Shown here piece by piece: positions 52,725 through 61,099 of a stretch of 64,000 nucleotides of DNA (position 1 is the first letter of the stretch; every line of letters begins with the position of its first letter). The position numbers and the translations under genes were made by a program. Source of the stretch: Mesorhizobium sp. (GTDB taxonomy: Bacteria > Pseudomonadota > Alphaproteobacteria > Rhizobiales > Rhizobiaceae); the NCBI RefSeq assembly GCF_023954305.1, contig NZ_JAMLIG010000001.1, forward strand, positions 3,182,001-3,246,000, given 5' to 3'. Below the pieces are notes generated by a model. It saw only the letters and a program-made list of their open reading frames with translations, had not been told where the DNA came from and did no database searches.

Positions 52725-53663
52725 ATGTCCGACCTTACCAAGAAAGTGATCATCACCTGCGCCGTCACTGGCGGCATTCACACGCCGACCATGTCGGACG
52801 CGCTACCCATCACCCCGGACGACATCGCGCGGCAGTCGATCGACGCCGCCGAGGCGGGCGCCTCGATCCTGCACCTCCATGCCCGCGACCCGAAGGACGG
52901 ACGCCCGACGCCGGATCCGGCGGTATTCATGCAGTTTCTGCCCCGCATCAAGCAGGCCACGGACGCCGTCATCAACGTCACCACCGGCGGCGGGCTCAAC
53001 ATGACGGTCGAGCAGCGGCTCGCCGCGCCGCTCCAGGCGAAGCCCGAGATGTGCTCGCTCAACATGGGCTCCATGAACTTCGGCATCTATCCGCTGGCCG
53101 ACCGCTACTCGACATGGAAGCACGACTGGGAGGAGCCCTATCTGCGGGGCACCGACGATTTCATCTTCCGTAACACGTTCCGCGACATCGAACGTATTCT
53201 CAAACTGCTCGGCGAAGAGCATGGAACGCGGTTCGAGCATGAATGCTACGATGTCGGCCATCTCTACAACCTGGCACACTTCGTCGACCGCGGGCTGGTG
53301 AAGCCGCCCTTCTTCGTGCAGATGATCTTCGGCATTCTTGGAGGCATCGGACCCGACATGGAGAACCTGACCTTCATGAAGCAGAAGGCCGACAAGCTGT
53401 TCGGTACCGACTACCGCTGGTCGGTGCTCGCGGCCGGCCGCTTCCAGATGCCGTTCGCGACCCAGGCCGCCATGCTTGGCGGTTCCGTCCGCGTCGGGCT
53501 GGAGGACTCGCTCCACATAGGGCGCGGGAAGCTCGCCTCGTCCAATGCCGAGCAGGTGCGCAAGATCCGCACCATCCTCACCGAACTTGGCCACGAGATC
53601 GCCACCCCGGCCGAGGCGCGCCAGCTGCTCGGCCTCAAGGGCGGAGACCTGGTCGGTTTCTAA
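52725..53663 (+). CDS. BKACE family beta-keto acid cleavage enzyme (3-keto-5-aminohexanoate cleavage protein-like)
   Basis: 312-residue member of the BKACE (former DUF849) family, which use zinc to react a beta-keto acid with acetyl-CoA, giving acetoacetate and a new acyl-CoA. The zinc-site pair is H50 and H52 (LHLHARDPKDGRP); also ITCAVTGG, INVTTGGG, FFVQMIFGILGGIGP and GLEDSLHIG. The start at 52725 gives the usual N-terminus, 8 bases after the LivM-type stop. Substrates in this family include 3-keto-5-aminohexanoate and dehydrocarnitine. It is the last enzyme of the coupled operon and fits the dehydrogenase at 45152. Confidence 0.92.
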   Translation: MSDLTKKVIITCAVTGGIHTPTMSDALPITPDDIARQSIDAAEAGASILHLHARDPKDGRPTPDPAVFMQFLPRIKQATDAVINVTTGGGLNMTVEQRLAAPLQAKPEMCSLNMGSMNFGIYPLADRYSTWKHDWEEPYLRGTDDFIFRNTFRDIERILKLLGEEHGTRFEHECYDVGHLYNLAHFVDRGLVKPPFFVQMIFGILGGIGPDMENLTFMKQKADKLFGTDYRWSVLAAGRFQMPFATQAAMLGGSVRVGLEDSLHIGRGKLASSNAEQVRKIRTILTELGHEIATPAEARQLLGLKGGDLVGF

Positions 53664-54063
53664 GCACGCGCGGTTTCGCGGACCCGATACCGGCATCGTG
53701 GACACTGAGCGAGGCGTCTGACGGACTGGAACGCGGGAATGCCGGCGCGTCGCCGAGTTGTCGATGCCGAGGAAGGTCGGCGTCGGCAGCGAGCACGGCA
53801 AGGGCGGGCGCTATCGCAACGCCAGGCTCTCCGAGAATTTGATCGGAGAGCCTGCGTGCGTGGTGGAAGGCCAGACGGCAACAGTCGGGGTGCACCACGA
53901 GGGCTGGCGGTTCTCTGGGCAGCACGCGTGAAGCCGATCAGCACACAGCAGTTCGGCGGCGGCGGGATCCTGCTATCGGCGCAGCCGGGTACCCGAGAGC
54001 AAGGCCGCTCGGTTACATAGATCGCCCGAAGCCTCAGACATCATGGATGGGTCGCAGGTCCGG
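53664..54063 (+). other. Non-coding gap with a terminator-like hairpin
   Basis: 400 bases without a convincing gene on either strand; short open frames here are arginine-rich shadows. A perfect 11-base inverted repeat AGGCTCTCCGA/TCGGAGAGCCT lies at 53824-53853 around the loop GAATTTGA. There is no T-run, but it may end the long rightward operon; the next gene reads towards it. Confidence 0.5.
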
Positions 54064-54831
54064 TCACGAGGACATGCCGCCATCGACCATCAGGCATGAG
54101 CCTGTCGTGTAGGTGCTGTCGTCGGAGGCCAGAAAGAGCGCGGCGGCGGCCACTTCCTCCGGCCTGGCGTGACGGCCCAGAGGAATGATGCTGTCGAACA
54201 TCTGGCGCGCGTCTTTTCCGGTGAGCTGCGTCATCCGTTCCTCGGCCTCATGCATGAAGTCATTGTCCACGGGCCCGGGGTTGACCGTGTTGACGCGGAT
54301 CCCCCGACCGGCGACTTCCTTGGCGACCCCGCGGCATATGCCCAGCAAGGCGTGCTTGGCGGCCACGTAGGCGACATTGCCCGGAACGCCCATCACCCCG
54401 ACGACGCTGGATGTGATGATGAAGCTGCCCCCGTCGCGCATCTTCGGCAGGGCATATTTGCAGGCAAGAAATGTCCCCCTCACGTGGACGCGGATGATCG
54501 AATCGAAAATGTCGACCGGATAGTCAGCGGCATTCACGATCGGTCCGTCATTGCCCGCATTGCTGAAAAAGATGTCGATCGGCCCAAAATAGTCGGTCGC
54601 AGACTGCACATATCTCTCTACGTCCGCCGGTTCGGAAACGTCCGCGTGCACGGTGAGAACATTGTTCGTCTTCAACGATTCGGAAGCCCGCCTCAGCAGT
54701 GCGTCATCGCGATCGACCAGCACGACCATCGCGCCCTCGGCAAGGAAGCGCTTCGCGGTGGTCAGGCCGATGCTTCCGCCGCCACCGGTGATCACCGCGG
54801 TTTTCCCTTCAAGACGGCCGTTGGTCCGCAT
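54064..54831 (-). CDS. Short-chain dehydrogenase/reductase (SDR)
   Basis: 255-residue classical SDR. ITGGGGSIGLTTA binds the cofactor, NAGND follows, Ser lies in ITSSVVG and the Tyr/Lys pair in AYVAAKHAL, then RVNTVNPGPVDNDF and LMVDGGMSS. All catalytic residues are present. Start 54831 has GGGGAGCC upstream. It is downstream of the TRAP binding-protein gene (74 bases, hairpin between) and may oxidise the imported alcohol or hydroxy acid. Confidence 0.88.
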   Translation of the reverse strand: MRTNGRLEGKTAVITGGGGSIGLTTAKRFLAEGAMVVLVDRDDALLRRASESLKTNNVLTVHADVSEPADVERYVQSATDYFGPIDIFFSNAGNDGPIVNAADYPVDIFDSIIRVHVRGTFLACKYALPKMRDGGSFIITSSVVGVMGVPGNVAYVAAKHALLGICRGVAKEVAGRGIRVNTVNPGPVDNDFMHEAEERMTQLTGKDARQMFDSIIPLGRHARPEEVAAAALFLASDDSTYTTGSCLMVDGGMSS

Positions 54832-54865
54832 GGCGCATGGCTCCCCATCATCCAAAAAATGGTTC

Positions 54866-54895
54866 GCCGCCCGGCGCTCTGGAGCACCGGGCGGC
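54866..54895 (-). other. Intercistronic hairpin after the TRAP binding-protein gene
   Basis: GCCGCCCGG (54866-54874) pairs perfectly with CCGGGCGGC (54887-54895); the loop itself can pair (GCTC/GAGC), giving a long stem. It lies just after the binding-protein stop and before the SDR gene. Confidence 0.65.
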
Positions 54896-54905
54896 AAATG
54901 AACGC

Positions 54906-55904
54906 TTACTTCTGCTCGCGAACACTCGCGACGGCGGCGCGGAACTTGTCCAGCACGGGCGCGCCGTCCGGTGTGTCCGTCATCCACTTGGTGACGACGG
55001 GCTCGATCTTCGCCTTCCAACGTGTCTCCTCGGCCGGATCGAGCGTGGTGAAGGTGGCACCGGCACTTTCGAGCATCTTCTGGCCGACGCCGTTGAAGCC
55101 GTCCCAGAAGCCCCCCATCATGCGCGCGAGTTCTTCGCCCGAATTGCGATCGATCGCCTTTTTCGCGGCCTCTGGAAGGCCGTCGTAGATTTCCTTGCTC
55201 ATGAAGACGAACGCCGGATTTCCCCCCATCGGAACATTCAGATAGGCATGAGCAACTTCGTTGAGGCGGAACGGAGGCACGGCCGACATGCTCTCGATTG
55301 CGCCGTCGATCACGCCTCGGCTCAGGCCCTGATACCAGTCGGCAATGCCCAGCGAGACAGGCACGCCCCCCAGCGCGGCGATCATCGCCTGGCGTGCCGG
55401 ATTGATCGCGGTGAATTTTTGGCCGGCGAAATCGTCGACCGATTTGATCGGCTTCGCGGAGAGGGGCCCACCGTTCGGAAAGGTGAAGAGCGTGAGCACT
55501 TTGACGTCCGAATACTCGTCGGCAATGGTGCCATCGGCGAGGATCCGATTGAAGGCCAGAGTGCCCTCCGTCGAGGTATTGAAATTGAACGGCAGCGCAA
55601 CAATGTCCGATTTCGGAAATTTGCCGGGATAGTAGCCCTGGATGTCCCAGGCTATCGCGACGACGCCGCTCTTGACGCGGTCCAACATCTGCCCGTGCGC
55701 ACCGAGAACCGCCCCAGGCACCAGTTCGATCGAAAGTGTCCCTTCGGAATCCGCCATGACCTTGTCGATCCAGACTTGCATCACAGCTTTGTGCGCAGGC
55801 AGCGGCGCGGGAGCGGGTGAGGCGAATTTAAGCTCTATGGGATCAGCGAAGGCAGGCACTGCTGCCGCGGCGAACGCCGCAAGCGCTAAGATAAGTCGGT
55901 TCAT
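54906..55904 (-). CDS. TRAP transporter periplasmic binding protein (DctP type)
   Basis: 332-residue extracytoplasmic receptor. Signal peptide about 1-20 (AAVPAFADP). Mature features are LKFASPAPAPLPAHKAVMQVW, LVPGAVLGAHGQMLDRVKSG, FTAINPARQAMIAALGG with the conserved Arg region, and GVIDGAIESMSAV. The start at 55904 follows GGGAGGGAAGACT. No small or large TRAP subunit lies next to it; the fused TRAP permease at 61100-63013 on the same strand is the likely partner. Confidence 0.9.
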   Translation of the reverse strand: MNRLILALAAFAAAAVPAFADPIELKFASPAPAPLPAHKAVMQVWIDKVMADSEGTLSIELVPGAVLGAHGQMLDRVKSGVVAIAWDIQGYYPGKFPKSDIVALPFNFNTSTEGTLAFNRILADGTIADEYSDVKVLTLFTFPNGGPLSAKPIKSVDDFAGQKFTAINPARQAMIAALGGVPVSLGIADWYQGLSRGVIDGAIESMSAVPPFRLNEVAHAYLNVPMGGNPAFVFMSKEIYDGLPEAAKKAIDRNSGEELARMMGGFWDGFNGVGQKMLESAGATFTTLDPAEETRWKAKIEPVVTKWMTDTPDGAPVLDKFRAAVASVREQK

Positions 55905-56263
55905 AGTCTTCCCTCCCGTGTTTGTTGCATGGGCCACGCCGGCATGATGACCGACGCTGGCCGCAACGACCGCCAGTGACCGATTCCCGGGACATGCCGA
56001 ACGCATACCCGATGGGAAAGGACACTCCAGACCCATCCTCCGCGCTACCTCCCAAAGCCGAGTTCGTCGCGGCCCTGTGAAGCACTTCGCCCCTCCCCGG
56101 AACGCAAGTATCCTATTTTGCCGCGTGAACACGTGCTTGCTCCCTCGTGCGCCCGTTATGCCTTGGAGCGCCGGAACAGCATCTGCACGAGGCTGGATGC
56201 GCGAAGCGTTGGACGCGATGTGCGCATTTTGCTATGGGAACAGAAAACGCTTCGGGAGGAGAC
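55905..56263. other. Divergent regulatory gap between TRAP binding-protein and AraC genes
   Basis: 359 bases without a supported gene, holding the promoters of two divergent genes. A small AT-rich island (AAGTATCCTATTTTG near 56105-56120) contrasts with the GC-rich surroundings and may hold a promoter -10. No clear long inverted repeat was found by eye. Confidence 0.4.
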
Positions 56264-57241
56264 ATGGAGCGTCCACAAGGAATTCGGCTCGACGCGTCGG
56301 CTCGGCCATCTGGCTTTGCCTTTCAAAGGGAGATCAACGATCTCCTGGGGACCCGATTTGAGTTGCGGCCGATCGGTTCAAACCGGCTCGACGGGCAGAT
56401 CCTCAGCAGGCGGTTTTTGCCGGGCATGCGCTTTGCGGACCTTCGCTTCACCGCGCATTCGACGCGCCTTATGCCCGGCCGTCCGCGCACGGGTTACCAC
56501 CACACGTTTTTGGTCTCGTGGCAGCTGGAAGGCAAAAGTTTCGTTTCGCAATCTGGCCGCAGCTGCAGCGCCCGGCCTGGCGAAATCTTCATCCTCGACA
56601 CGTCCAAGCCGTTCGAGATCGAGACGGCCGATATGCGGACGCGCTCCATCTACATTGACGCGATCTATCTTCGCCAAGGATTTCCGGAATTCGAACATTT
56701 TACCGCGACGACATTCGACAGCGGCTCGGGCGCCGGTGCTGTCTGCGCCAACATGATTTCGCACTTGTTTTCGGAGCCGGCTGTCGTCGCGCCGACGATG
56801 GTCGGACGACTGGCGGATGGCCTATCGAATCTCCTGGCGATTTCGCTTCTTGAATCCGAAACTCCCGAACTCTCGCAAAGGTGGCTCTCGCCCGATACCG
56901 AGCGGGTGAGGCAGGTGAAGCAGCACATCCGCACAAGACTTGCCGATCCGACGCTTGATTGCGCGGCAATCTGTGCGGCATCGGGCATCTCGCTGCGCCA
57001 CTTGCACCAGTTGTTCACGAAAGAGGGTACGACCATCATGCGCTGGGTATGGGCCGAACGGCTTCAACGGATCGCGAAGGATCTCGAGAATCCCGGCCTT
57101 GCCCATCGCACGATCTCGTCGATTGCCTTCGACTGGGGATTCTCGGCGGCTGCTCATTTCAGCCGCGCCTTTAAGACCGCCTATAAGGTGACGCCCCAGG
57201 TGTATCGCCAGCGGGCCCTGGCACGTCCGAGCATCAACTAA
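56264..57241 (+). CDS. AraC-family transcriptional regulator
   Basis: 325-residue regulator. The N-terminal half looks like the AraC-binding-like sensor domain (TFLVSWQLEGKSFVSQSGR, ARPGEIFILDTSKPF). The C-terminal two-helix AraC domain shows ICAASGISLRHLHQLF, WVWAERLQRIAKDL, ISSIAFDWGFSAAAHFSRAFK and VTPQVYRQRA. The start at 56264 has GGGAGGAGAC upstream; longer frames upstream lack a site. It divides the TRAP binding-protein gene from the molybdenum hydroxylase genes and probably controls both sides. Confidence 0.9.
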   Translation: MERPQGIRLDASARPSGFAFQREINDLLGTRFELRPIGSNRLDGQILSRRFLPGMRFADLRFTAHSTRLMPGRPRTGYHHTFLVSWQLEGKSFVSQSGRSCSARPGEIFILDTSKPFEIETADMRTRSIYIDAIYLRQGFPEFEHFTATTFDSGSGAGAVCANMISHLFSEPAVVAPTMVGRLADGLSNLLAISLLESETPELSQRWLSPDTERVRQVKQHIRTRLADPTLDCAAICAASGISLRHLHQLFTKEGTTIMRWVWAERLQRIAKDLENPGLAHRTISSIAFDWGFSAAAHFSRAFKTAYKVTPQVYRQRALARPSIN

Positions 57242-57265
57242 GGTGCATGTCGCACCTGCATAGAC

Positions 57266-58063
57266 TCAGGCGATCCGCCGAAGGGCGCGCTTGACCAGGA
57301 CTCTCACCAGCTGGGCGCGGTACGTGCCGGGCGCGTAGTAATCTTCCAGCAGGGGAGCGTCGGCGAGATCCGCATCCAGCGCGGTGTCGAGATCGGTGTA
57401 CGACGAAGCGGCCGCTTCGGTGGCCTGGAGCCGAAACACGCCCTCCGAACCCGCGCCGGTGACCGCGATACGGGTCGCTCCGGCGAAGCGGCCGGCGAAG
57501 ACGCCCGCCATGGCGTAGCCCGACACAGGGTGGGGAAACTTCTCGTAGGCCGCTTTCGTCGGCACCTCAAAGCGCACCATGCGGATGATTTCCCCTGGCT
57601 CGAGGGCGGTTTCGAACAATCCCGAAAAGAACGAGTCAGGCGTGAGAGTCCGGTCGGAGGTCACGATGGCAGATGCCGCCGCCAATACGGCAGCCGGGTA
57701 GTCGGCTCCGGGATCGTTGTTGGCGAGCGACCCGCCGATGGTCCCGCGGTTGCGCACATGCCTGTCCACAATCAGACCGGCGACCTCGGCAAGCGCCGGA
57801 AAACGTCGGCGAATCTCGGCATTCGTTGCAATCTTAGCATGGGTCACGAGGGCTCCAATCCCGAGCACTCCTCCCTCCCAGCTAATGTCGGACAAATCGG
57901 GTATGGCCGACAGATCGATGACGGTGTCGGGCGCGTTGAGGTGCTGCTTCATCGACGGCAGCATCGTCATGCCGCCGGCCAGATAGACGGGACTTTGCGA
58001 TCGAGCATAAAGGGCTTTCGCCGCTTCGAGGCTCGCTGGTCTGCTGAACTGGAAAGGATGCAT
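57266..58063 (-). CDS. Molybdenum hydroxylase FAD subunit (CoxM type)
   Basis: 265-residue FAD-binding subunit of an aerobic CO dehydrogenase-like hydroxylase. FAD motifs AGGMTMLP (about 30-37) and GTIGGSLANNDPGADYPA (about 108-125) are intact, and the usual C-terminal domain follows. The start at 58063 has AGGGAAC upstream. It is the third gene of the L-S-M order; a small AGGTGC/GCACCT hairpin (57241-57257) lies between its stop and that of the convergent AraC gene. Confidence 0.9.
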   Translation of the reverse strand: MHPFQFSRPASLEAAKALYARSQSPVYLAGGMTMLPSMKQHLNAPDTVIDLSAIPDLSDISWEGGVLGIGALVTHAKIATNAEIRRRFPALAEVAGLIVDRHVRNRGTIGGSLANNDPGADYPAAVLAAASAIVTSDRTLTPDSFFSGLFETALEPGEIIRMVRFEVPTKAAYEKFPHPVSGYAMAGVFAGRFAGATRIAVTGAGSEGVFRLQATEAAASSYTDLDTALDADLADAPLLEDYYAPGTYRAQLVRVLVKRALRRIA

Positions 58064-58087
58064 GAGTCTGTTCCCTGCTCGCTGCGA

Positions 58088-58573
58088 TCAAACACGGTCG
58101 ACCGGCCGGCCCATCAGCTCGGCGCCGCGCAGCACCGATTTGACGATGTTGACGTATCCCGTACACCGACAGAGGTTGCCCTTGAGTTCCTCGCGCACTC
58201 GCGCGGCGGTCAGGGGCTCTTCGGACCTCTCGACGATATCGATCGCCGCTATCACCATGCCGGGTGTGCAGTAGCCGCATTGCAGGCCGTGGCATTCCGA
58301 GAAAGCCCGCTGCATGGGGTGGAGTTCACTGCCGTTCGCGATGCCTTCGATGGTGGTCACGCTGCGGCGATTGGCCTGCAGGGCGAGCATCGTGCAAGAT
58401 TTGACTGTCTCCCCGTCTATTGAAACCACGCAGGCACCGCATTGGGTCGTATCGCAACCGATATGGGTGCCTGTCAGTTGCACTTCCTCCCGAAGGAATG
58501 TGGACAGCAGCATGTTGTCGGGCACATCCCGACGGACGTCTTGTCCGTTGACCACCAGTTCCACTCGTAGCAT
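58088..58573 (-). CDS. Molybdenum hydroxylase iron-sulfur subunit (CoxS type)
   Basis: 161-residue two-cluster [2Fe-2S] subunit passing electrons from the molybdenum site to FAD. The plant-ferredoxin cluster uses C40, C45, C48 and C60 (GCDTTQCGAC, SC), and the second cluster uses C99, C102, C135 and C137 (CGYC, CRC). All eight are present. The start at 58573 follows GGGAGGAATACCAC; an ATG 11 codons earlier lies beyond the ribosome site. It is 24 bases upstream of the FAD-subunit gene. Confidence 0.92.
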   Translation of the reverse strand: MLRVELVVNGQDVRRDVPDNMLLSTFLREEVQLTGTHIGCDTTQCGACVVSIDGETVKSCTMLALQANRRSVTTIEGIANGSELHPMQRAFSECHGLQCGYCTPGMVIAAIDIVERSEEPLTAARVREELKGNLCRCTGYVNIVKSVLRGAELMGRPVDRV

Positions 58574-58634
58574 GTGGTATTCCTCCCTGACTTCCCGTGC
58601 GGTCATGGACCGCCTGGCGCCAACATTCGAATGA

Positions 58635-60962
58635 CTATTGGCCGCTCGCCGCGGCGTTCAGCGCCGCCCAAAGCTTCGGCGGCGAGACCGGCATGCCGAT
58701 ATCGTCGACACCGCGCGAACGGACGGCATCGAGCACCGCATTGACCACGGATACCGGCGTCCCGATCGCGCCCGACTCGCCAATTCCCTTGATGCCGAGC
58801 GGATTGGTCTTGGCGGGAATTTCCAGAAGATGGGACGTGATGTCGGGCATGTGCTCGGCGCGGGGGAGGCCGTAATCCATGAAGCTGCCGGAGAGCAGCT
58901 GGCCGTCCTCGCCATAGGTCATTTCCTCCATCAACGCCTGACCTAGTCCCTGCGCCATGCCGCCATGAATTTGGCCCTCGCAAAGCGCCGCGTTGAGGAT
59001 CTTGCCGACATCATCGATGGCGACGATGCGATCCACCTTGACCATGCCGGTCTCCGGGTCGACCTCGACCTCGCAGACCTGGCAGCCATTGGGGAAATTC
59101 GGGGCACCGCCGGGGAGGCCCGAAGAGGTGCCTTGGCCGCTCAGCCCCAGCCCCAATTTTACCACCGGACCAGCCGGCAAATAGAACATCTTCGCGACCT
59201 CTTGCAGCGGCACCGCCCGATTGGTGCCGCGGACCCTGAAGAGGCCGTGGTCGAAGTCGATCTCCTCGGCCGGGGTCTCCAGCATGATGGCTGCCATGCC
59301 TCGGGCCCTGGCAACGATCTCGTCCTTTGCCGCCAGCAGTGCGGTTCCGCCCAGTTGGGTGCTGCGCGCCGCGAAGGTGCCGCGGCCGATGAGCACCGCG
59401 TCGGTGTCGCCCTGGATGTAGCGGATGTTCTCCTGGGGGATGCCGAGCCAGCCGGACACCAGTTGCGTGAAGACGGTCTGATGACCCTGGCCGTGCGAAT
59501 GGGTGCCTGCCAGTATGGTCAGCGTGCCGCTTGGATCGAATCGCAGCTCCATGCGCTCGTTCATCACGCCGGCGATTTCCACGTAGGATGTGATCGATCG
59601 TCCGCGCAGCAGTCCACGCGCCGCCGATTGCTTCGCACGCTCGGGATACCCGTTCCAGTCCGCCGCGTCCAAACACTGGTCGATCATCTCGCGGAAGGCG
59701 CCGCTGTCGTAGGTGAAACCGACGACATTGGTATAGGGCATATCCTGTTCGCTGATGGCGTTGATACGGCGGATGTCGGCGGGATCCATTCCAATCTCGG
59801 CCGCCGCCGCGTCCATCAGCCGCTCGATGACATAGGTAGCCTCTGGACGTCCCGCGCCGCGATAGACCGCCATCGGCGGCAGGTTGGTGAAGACGGCGTG
59901 CGTCGTAAGGTCGACGGCGGGTACCTTGTAGATGTTGGGGATCAGCCGCAGAGAGAAGAACAGCGGCGGCGTGGCGGTAGCCCAGAAGTAGCCGCCCAGG
60001 TTGTGGTAGGCCTGGACGCGGATGCCGAGGATGCGGCCCGCTGCGTCCAGGGCCATTTCGGCGTGGACCTTTTGGCCCCGGCCTTGGGTGTCGGTCAGGA
60101 AGGACTCGCTGCGGGTCCCCACCCATTTGACCGGACGGCCGACACGGCGCGACGCCCATAGCACGATCGCGTCTTCCGGAAACATGTGGGATTTGAGCCC
60201 GAACCCGCCGCCGACATCGGGCGAAATGACGCGGATACTCGATTCCGGGACCTTGAACACGACACCGGCGAGGGTCTTCCGACACCCGTGCGGATCTTGC
60301 GAACTGGTGTAGAGGGTGAATTGCCCGCTGCTCGCGTTGAACATGCCGAGGCAAGCGCGGGGTTCGAGAGGCGCAGGCGCCAGCCGCGGGCTTTCCAGCG
60401 ACCGTCTAACGACGTGGCTGGCCGCTGCGAACGCGTCGCGGGTCTTCTCGGCGTCTCCCAAGTGCAAGGTTACCGACCGATTTCCCGCTTCGTTCTCGGG
60501 CCATACGATCGGCGCGTCCTGGGCCAGGGCGGCTTCGGCATCGGTCACCGCGTCGAGAACGCGATACTCCACGACGACGCTATCCGCCGCGGCGCGTGCC
60601 TGGTCGACGGTTTCGGCCACCACGACCGCCACCCGGTCGCCGACGCACCGCACCCGATCGGAGATCAGGATGGGCCGCAAGGTGGTGAAGGCCGGGGGGC
60701 CGCCCCAGTGAATGGGCAGGATATAGGGCGGCACGCTGCCCAGTCCGTCGGATACGACATCAGCCCCCGTCAGCACAGCTATGACGCCCGGCATCTTGCG
60801 GGCCGCCTCGGGATCAATGGACAGGATGTCCGCGTGCGCATGAGGAGACAGCACGACCGCAGCATGGCACTGACGCGGGAGACGAATGTCGTCGACATAC
60901 TGCCCGGCGCCGGTCAGGAACTTATGATCCTCAATGCGCGCAGGGGCGCGGCCGTAGCTCAT
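58635..60962 (-). CDS. Molybdenum hydroxylase large subunit (CoxL form II type)
   Basis: 775-residue molybdopterin-cytosine-dinucleotide subunit of the xanthine oxidase family. Key regions: GGGFG (251-255), active-site loop AVYRGAGR (365-372) and the C-terminal GIGESGAIG with the catalytic Glu. True CO dehydrogenase (form I) has a Cys in an AYRCSFR loop; this protein has the form II loop and should hydroxylate an organic compound rather than CO. The start at 60962 follows GGGAGGAAGATC. It is followed by the FeS and FAD subunit genes, the reverse of the common M-S-L order, and is preceded by the TRAP permease gene. Confidence 0.92.
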   Translation of the reverse strand: MSYGRAPARIEDHKFLTGAGQYVDDIRLPRQCHAAVVLSPHAHADILSIDPEAARKMPGVIAVLTGADVVSDGLGSVPPYILPIHWGGPPAFTTLRPILISDRVRCVGDRVAVVVAETVDQARAAADSVVVEYRVLDAVTDAEAALAQDAPIVWPENEAGNRSVTLHLGDAEKTRDAFAAASHVVRRSLESPRLAPAPLEPRACLGMFNASSGQFTLYTSSQDPHGCRKTLAGVVFKVPESSIRVISPDVGGGFGLKSHMFPEDAIVLWASRRVGRPVKWVGTRSESFLTDTQGRGQKVHAEMALDAAGRILGIRVQAYHNLGGYFWATATPPLFFSLRLIPNIYKVPAVDLTTHAVFTNLPPMAVYRGAGRPEATYVIERLMDAAAAEIGMDPADIRRINAISEQDMPYTNVVGFTYDSGAFREMIDQCLDAADWNGYPERAKQSAARGLLRGRSITSYVEIAGVMNERMELRFDPSGTLTILAGTHSHGQGHQTVFTQLVSGWLGIPQENIRYIQGDTDAVLIGRGTFAARSTQLGGTALLAAKDEIVARARGMAAIMLETPAEEIDFDHGLFRVRGTNRAVPLQEVAKMFYLPAGPVVKLGLGLSGQGTSSGLPGGAPNFPNGCQVCEVEVDPETGMVKVDRIVAIDDVGKILNAALCEGQIHGGMAQGLGQALMEEMTYGEDGQLLSGSFMDYGLPRAEHMPDITSHLLEIPAKTNPLGIKGIGESGAIGTPVSVVNAVLDAVRSRGVDDIGMPVSPPKLWAALNAAASGQ

Positions 60963-61099
60963 GATCTTCCTCCCTCGGATGCGTGGATGCGGGCCGTCCG
61001 CATTTCTTCCCGACCCGCCTCCACGGCCATCATCGCATTCGCGTCGCAAGAATTATTGCCCAGGATCGCGATACGCTTATCCGGGCGTGCTGTCGTTTT

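Noticed and set aside
53739..54020. Possible small gene in the 53.7-54.0 kb gap
   Set aside because: The frame has no ribosome site, is arginine-rich and resembles nothing I know; the hairpin at 53824-53853 lies inside it.
58635..60962. Aerobic CO dehydrogenase
   Set aside because: The active-site loop is AVYRGAGR, not the form I loop with Cys, and the gene order and TRAP context suggest an organic substrate.
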